DNA from: Candidatus Dormiibacter sp. | GTDB taxonomy: Bacteria > Chloroflexota > Dormibacteria > UBA8260 | Length of the DNA: 9,097 nucleotides | Direction: 5' to 3' | NCBI GenBank assembly: GCA_025450495.1 | Contig: JANWHI010000100.1 | Span: 1 to 9,097, forward strand | Part shown: positions 6,659 to 9,097 of the stretch, piece by piece | How positions within the stretch are numbered: position 1 is the first letter of the stretch | Layout of the letters: every line of letters begins with the position of its first letter | Made by a program: the position numbers and the translations under genes | Notes under the pieces: generated by a model | What the model was told of the DNA's origin: nothing | The model's database searches: none | Seen by the model: the letters and a program-made list of their open reading frames with translations, nothing else

Positions 6659-7726
6659 TCAGCTGGCGGCTGCCACCACGCCGGTCTGGTCCACGGCAAC
6701 GCGATTGGTGTCGAGGAGACGATCGCGGATCCTCGAGCCGATGCCCGGTGCGTTCATCACCGTGATGTGCCCGTACGGGTAATCCCACAGCTCGACACCC
6801 CACGCGGTCGCCAGTGCCCCGATGGGCTGGGGGCCCACGATGTTGTCAAGCTTCGGGCGGACCAGGGTGATGTCCTGTGGTGGGGTGCGCGGCACCAGGT
6901 TGCGAAGCACCAGCGGCGCCAGCGACCCGTCGAGCATGGTCCGCGCCTGGATGCGGTCGTCGCCCCAGGCGCCGCCGCTGGTGGCGCTCATGCCAAGCCG
7001 CCGGGACAGCTGGCGAGGCAGGTGCTCGAGGAAGGTGGTGGGCGGATCACAGAGGGGGGCCACGGCGACCACGGAGTCGAGGTTCAGCTGCGCCGCCAGC
7101 AGCGCGGCGATGAGGCCGCCGAGGCTGACGCCCATGACCGCGATGGTTGGAGTGACCTCCTGCCGCGCCCAGGCGATCAGCGCAGCCGCGTCCTCAACCG
7201 ACTGGCGAACGTTGGCGCAGATCCGCTGCGGATCGCTGCCGAAGTAGCCGTCACCGCTGTGCTTGCCGGGCACCCGGCGGCGGAGGTGGAACGGAAGGTC
7301 GACGAACATGGTGTGCGCGCCGCACGCGCGCAGGGTTCGCGCCTGGAGCGAGTCCCACACCGGGATGGGCACCCCGTAGCCGTGGACGATCAGGACCATG
7401 GGCGCATCTGCGGCGAGTGAGGGGGTGAGGTGCGCGGTCGCGATCAGCTTGCTCGCACCGGGATGGTTGCCCAGGCCGTCGCTGGGCCCTTCGAGACGCA
7501 GCTCGCGGCTGCGCCGGTGGTCCCACCGGCCTGTGACCGAGATCGGAGCCGGGTTGCTGACGCCGCTCCTATCCCAGTACTGCTGCGGGCTGACGGCGTC
7601 GCGCCGCGCACTCCCATCGGTCTCATAGCGGAGCGCCCCGAGCCTCCAGAGCACGGCGGAGTCGATTCCCCGGTGCGCCCGATCGCGACGCACGCTGCGC
7701 TGGTCTCCCCTCTCCTCCATCCTCAT
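6659..7726 (-). CDS. Alpha/beta hydrolase
   Basis: This is a serine hydrolase of the alpha/beta fold, with 355 residues from the ATG at 7726. Numbering from the longer ATG at 7780 (373 residues), MVLIVHGYG (128-136) forms the oxyanion strand, MGVSLGG (216-222) is the nucleophile elbow with Ser219, and YGHITVM (336-342) supplies the catalytic His338. Asp312 in PKLDNIVG is the best candidate acid. The central HLRRR/YFGSD region and the layout recall the ABHD18-like (DUF2048) hydrolases, but I am not sure of the subfamily. There is no signal peptide; the substrate is unknown. Both ATGs lack a Shine-Dalgarno. I prefer 7726 because a TACTCT box lies 9 bases upstream; 7780 and 7720 remain possible. 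The gene sits 17 bases ahead of murI and is likely co-transcribed with it. Confidence 0.85.
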   Translation of the reverse strand: MRMEERGDQRSVRRDRAHRGIDSAVLWRLGALRYETDGSARRDAVSPQQYWDRSGVSNPAPISVTGRWDHRRSRELRLEGPSDGLGNHPGASKLIATAHLTPSLAADAPMVLIVHGYGVPIPVWDSLQARTLRACGAHTMFVDLPFHLRRRVPGKHSGDGYFGSDPQRICANVRQSVEDAAALIAWARQEVTPTIAVMGVSLGGLIAALLAAQLNLDSVVAVAPLCDPPTTFLEHLPRQLSRRLGMSATSGGAWGDDRIQARTMLDGSLAPLVLRNLVPRTPPQDITLVRPKLDNIVGPQPIGALATAWGVELWDYPYGHITVMNAPGIGSRIRDRLLDTNRVAVDQTGVVAAAS

Positions 7727-7735
7727 CGCCAGTTG

Positions 7736-7741
7736 AGAGTA
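7736..7741 (-). promoter_or_regulatory. Candidate -10 box of the hydrolase-murI-prenyl synthase run
   Basis: TACTCT on the minus strand lies 9 bases before the ATG at 7726. It fits TANNNT and would give an almost leaderless transcript. No -35 is recognisable. If the true start is the ATG at 7780, this box would be inside the gene and meaningless. Confidence 0.3.
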
Positions 7742-7799
7742 CGCCCGCGGCGAGATCAGCGCGCCTCGATTGACAGCCATTCGACAGGGCCGTCATGGG

Positions 7800-7815
7800 C
7801 GCGGTATCCACCGCG
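7800..7815. repeat. Perfect 6-bp hairpin just 3' of the tRNA gene
   Basis: CGCGGT (7800-7805) pairs with ACCGCG (7810-7815) around an ATCC loop. On the minus strand it begins 5 bases after the tRNA discriminator base. It could end the tRNA transcript or mark its 3' trailer, but no T-run follows, so it is not a canonical intrinsic terminator. Confidence 0.4.
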
Positions 7816-7819
7816 ACGG

Positions 7820-7893
7820 TGCCCCCGGTCGGAGTCGAACCGACACCGGAGCCGGGTTTAAGCCGGCCGCCTCTGCCATTGGGCCACGGGGGC
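7820..7893 (-). tRNA. tRNA with UAA anticodon (nominal Leu), short variable region
   Basis: The 74-base gene folds as a full cloverleaf on the minus strand. The acceptor stem is GCCCCCG/CGGGGGC with discriminator A73, then U8 and G9. A 3-bp D-stem GCC/GGC encloses the 10-base loop CAATGGCAGA (A14, G18, G19). The anticodon stem GCCGG/CCGGC encloses loop CTTAAAC, so the anticodon is UAA, for codon UUA. The T-arm is GTCGG/CCGAC with loop TTCGACT. CCA is not encoded. The anticodon, A73 and D-loop layout are Leu-like. However, the variable region is only TCCGGT (6 bases), whereas bacterial tRNA-Leu is class II with a long variable arm. The charged amino acid is therefore uncertain. All stems pair perfectly, which argues against decay. 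Confidence 0.88.
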
Positions 7894-7899
7894 ATGCTG

Positions 7900-7905
7900 A
7901 GGGTA
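7900..7905 (-). promoter_or_regulatory. Candidate -10 box of the tRNA gene
   Basis: TACCCT on the minus strand ends 6 bases before the first base of the mature tRNA. If used, transcription would start at or very near the mature 5' end, leaving little or no leader for RNase P. No strong -35 is visible in the 16-18 bases upstream range. Confidence 0.3.
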
Positions 7906-7927
7906 ACCGTCGCGGCGGCGATCTTCG

Positions 7928-7933
7928 TACACT
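7928..7933 (+). promoter_or_regulatory. Candidate -10 box of the metallopeptidase-like gene
   Basis: TACACT lies 10 bases before the ATG at 7944, again TANNNT, predicting a leader of only a few bases. It is placed back to back with the tRNA promoter. No clear -35 is seen. Confidence 0.35.
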
Positions 7934-7943
7934 CGGCGAGCAG

Positions 7944-8516
7944 ATGTTCGGTCGCCGCAGCCGTCCCGATTCCACCTACCTGCGCAGCCAGGCCCGGGGC
8001 GGCCTGCCGGTGGCGCCGGACGTCGTGGCCCGCGGGCTGGTGATGAGCATCCTCGAGGGTGGCCATGATCCCGGCGATCGGCGTCGACTCGCTCAGCTCC
8101 TCATCGACACCCTCGACGACCTCGCCGGCCTGCCGCCGTGCACGGTGGTCGTGGCCGACCGGCCGCAGGTGCATGAGCACGATGGGCGGCGGCTGCAGAG
8201 CAAGACGTACGGGTACTACAGGTGCCGGTTCGTCGAGGGCGCCGTGACCGATGCGCGCATCCGCATCTACCACCGCACCGCGGTTCGCCAGCAGGTGATC
8301 TCGGCGAAGGTGTTCCTCAACACCGTCCTCCACGAGTGGGTGCACCACTTCGACTTCGCCGGCCTCAGGCTGGCCCGCTCCCCCCATACAGCCGGTTTCT
8401 ACTCCCGGCTTCGGGCCCTCGCCGATGCCCTGGACGTCGGCTTCGTGCTGCCGCCAGAGCCCGAGGACCGTGCCTCGGTTGCCCTGTCGACGGCGCCCGA
8501 CGTGCAGGTTGGTTGA
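7944..8516 (+). CDS. Putative zinc metallopeptidase-like protein (HExxHH)
   Basis: The 190-residue protein is predicted soluble. Its core is VLHEWVHHFDF (128-138), a full HExxH zinc motif with His130, catalytic Glu131 and His134, on a helix as in gluzincin and SprT-like peptidases. HTAGFYSRL (148-156) about 14 residues later likely gives the third ligand (His148). Upstream, YGYYRCRF and ARIRIYHRT (89-112) look like the beta-strands before the zinc helix. Residues 1-40 are polar, and the C-terminal tail (170-190) is disordered. There is no signal peptide or membrane anchor. I cannot assign a family or substrate. The open frame extends upstream to 7770, but that part crosses the tRNA gene. The ATG at 7944 follows a TACACT box. 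The gene stands alone between the tRNA and mscL. Confidence 0.78.
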   Translation: MFGRRSRPDSTYLRSQARGGLPVAPDVVARGLVMSILEGGHDPGDRRRLAQLLIDTLDDLAGLPPCTVVVADRPQVHEHDGRRLQSKTYGYYRCRFVEGAVTDARIRIYHRTAVRQQVISAKVFLNTVLHEWVHHFDFAGLRLARSPHTAGFYSRLRALADALDVGFVLPPEPEDRASVALSTAPDVQVG

Positions 8517-8616
8517 GCGAGGCGACGGTGAGAATCGAGCTCCCGATGGCGGTTTGCAGATCGCTTCGACCCTTGTTCACTGGCCGGTTCGAGATCAAAT
8601 CGACGGGGTCACGAGG

Positions 8617-8632
8617 CGTCGCGCGTGCGACG
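8617..8632. repeat. Perfect 6-bp hairpin in the spacer before mscL
   Basis: CGTCGC (8617-8622) pairs with GCGACG (8627-8632) around GCGT. It lies about 100 bases after the metallopeptidase-like gene and could be the stem of a weak terminator, but no T-run follows. Confidence 0.35.
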
Positions 8633-8657
8633 GGCGTATGTCACAATCCCCAGCCTT

Positions 8658-8673
8658 CGGGCGGTAGCGCCCG
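8658..8673 (+). promoter_or_regulatory. Perfect 6-bp hairpin upstream of the mscL ribosome binding site
   Basis: CGGGCG (8658-8663) pairs with CGCCCG (8668-8673) around a GTAG tetraloop, 10 bases before the mscL Shine-Dalgarno. If in the transcript it would form a stable stem in the 5' leader. Whether it regulates anything is unknown. Confidence 0.35.
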
Positions 8674-8683
8674 GCATCGACCC

Positions 8684-8689
8684 GGAGGG
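8684..8689 (+). promoter_or_regulatory. Shine-Dalgarno of mscL
   Basis: GGAGGG lies 6 bases before GTG 8696 and fixes the start. The overlapping GTG at 8694 is followed at once by TGA and cannot be used. Confidence 0.8.
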
Positions 8690-8695
8690 CACCGT

Positions 8696-9097
8696 GTGAA
8701 AGGCTTCCGCGCTTTCATCCTGCAGGGCAACCTCATCACCTTGGCCGTCGCTTTCGTCATCGGCGTAGCGTTTGCTGCGGTCGTGACCGCGTTCGTGACT
8801 GACATCGTCAACCCCGTCATCGCGATTCCCGGTGGCAAGCCGAACTTCGACAGCTTCATCGTGACAGCCAACGGGAGCCAGATCAAATACGGGAGCTTCA
8901 TCACCGCGTTGATAGCCTTCGTGCTGATCGCTGCGGCGGTGTACTTCGCCATCATCATCCCGTACAACCGCATGCAGGCACGCACCGCGAAGCCCGCCGC
9001 CGAGCCGGATACGCGTCCCTGTCCTGACTGTCTGAGCGCCATTCCCAGGGCGGCCCGTCGATGCGCCTTCTGCACGTCACCGGTAAACCCTGCCGGC
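8696..9097 (+). CDS. mscL: Large-conductance mechanosensitive channel with zinc-ribbon tail, stop codon beyond window
   Basis: MscL forms a homopentameric membrane pore that opens under membrane tension to release solutes in hypo-osmotic shock. I read 134 codons from a GTG. The N-terminal helix KGFRAFILQGNLITLAVAFVIG is the family signature, and it leads into TM1 (about 14-38). DIVNPVIAIPGG closes it, a short periplasmic loop (46-66) follows, and TM2 spans about 68-90, ending IIIPYNRMQ. Where most MscL have a cytoplasmic helix, residues 108-130 carry CPDC (109-112) and CAFC (123-126), a four-cysteine zinc-ribbon-like tail. The family is usually 130-150 residues, so the stop should be close to the window edge. 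Translation should be strong given GGAGGG 6 bases upstream. Confidence 0.95.
   Translation, partial: MKGFRAFILQGNLITLAVAFVIGVAFAAVVTAFVTDIVNPVIAIPGGKPNFDSFIVTANGSQIKYGSFITALIAFVLIAAAVYFAIIIPYNRMQARTAKPAAEPDTRPCPDCLSAIPRAARRCAFCTSPVNPAG

Noticed and set aside
4939..7420. Plus-strand open frames opposite the prenyl synthase, murI and hydrolase (4939-6081, 5769-6782, 6767-7420)
   Set aside because: They are mirror frames of three strongly supported genes and contain no motif.
7770..7775. Perfect TTGACA -35 hexamer on the plus strand
   Set aside because: No -10 box lies 16-18 bases downstream and no plus-strand gene starts nearby; it is inside or just before the hydrolase 5' end, so probably chance.
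7623..8387. Minus-strand 254-codon frame across the tRNA and metallopeptidase-like gene
   Set aside because: It runs through the tRNA gene and antisense to the HExxH gene, with no recognisable domain.
8641..9075. Minus-strand 144-codon frame opposite mscL
   Set aside because: It is antisense to a clear MscL; its hydrophobic look comes from the complement of MscL membrane codons.
1..9097. Mobile element, prophage, integration site or CRISPR
   Set aside because: No transposase, integrase, spaced direct repeats or terminal inverted repeats were seen; the tRNA has no adjacent duplicated 3' end or integrase.

Overview
The window comes from a very GC-rich bacterial chromosome (third codon positions almost all G or C) and holds ordinary core genes with no phage, IS or CRISPR signals. 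Gene content and style (GTG starts with four-base overlaps, TANNNT boxes just upstream of ATG, an MscL with a zinc-ribbon tail) fit an actinobacterium or a neighbouring terrabacterial phylum such as Chloroflexota/Dormibacterota. The sequence alone does not settle the phylum.

Layout. Bases 1-2047 (minus): a haem/tetrapyrrole pair, hemA (glutamyl-tRNA reductase) then hemC (hydroxymethylbilane synthase, cut by the window edge just after its cofactor cysteine), joined by a GTGA overlap. A 179-base divergent spacer (2048-2226) leads to a plus-strand DEDDh exonuclease with a very basic tail (2227-3192). This converges, with a 3-base gap, on a minus-strand endonuclease/exonuclease/phosphatase-fold protein (3196-4200). 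That gene is divergent, across 27 bases, from a small unknown membrane protein (4228-4818). Next comes a minus-strand run: alpha/beta hydrolase, then murI (glutamate racemase), then a long-chain trans-polyprenyl diphosphate synthase (7726 down to 4834), very tightly packed. Upstream of it is a minus-strand tRNA gene with anticodon UAA (7820-7893). To the right, on the plus strand, are a small HExxH metallopeptidase-like protein (7944-8516), a 179-base spacer with two small perfect hairpins, and mscL (8696 to the window end, stop codon not reached).

How the genes work together. HemA and HemC catalyse the first committed step and a later step of C5-pathway tetrapyrrole synthesis. MurI makes D-glutamate for peptidoglycan, and the prenyl synthase makes the polyprenyl chain of a quinone or other lipid carrier. 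MscL is the osmotic safety valve. The two nuclease-like proteins are accessory nucleic-acid or phosphoester enzymes with no proven partner here.

Most unusual feature. The tRNA has a Leu(UAA) anticodon and a Leu-like D-arm, but only a 6-base variable region where bacterial tRNA-Leu should carry a long variable arm. I saw no in-frame TTA codon in any gene of the window. A second theme is that several genes, and the tRNA, have a TANNNT box 6-10 bases before their first base, suggesting leaderless transcripts. I saw no convincing new multi-gene system.
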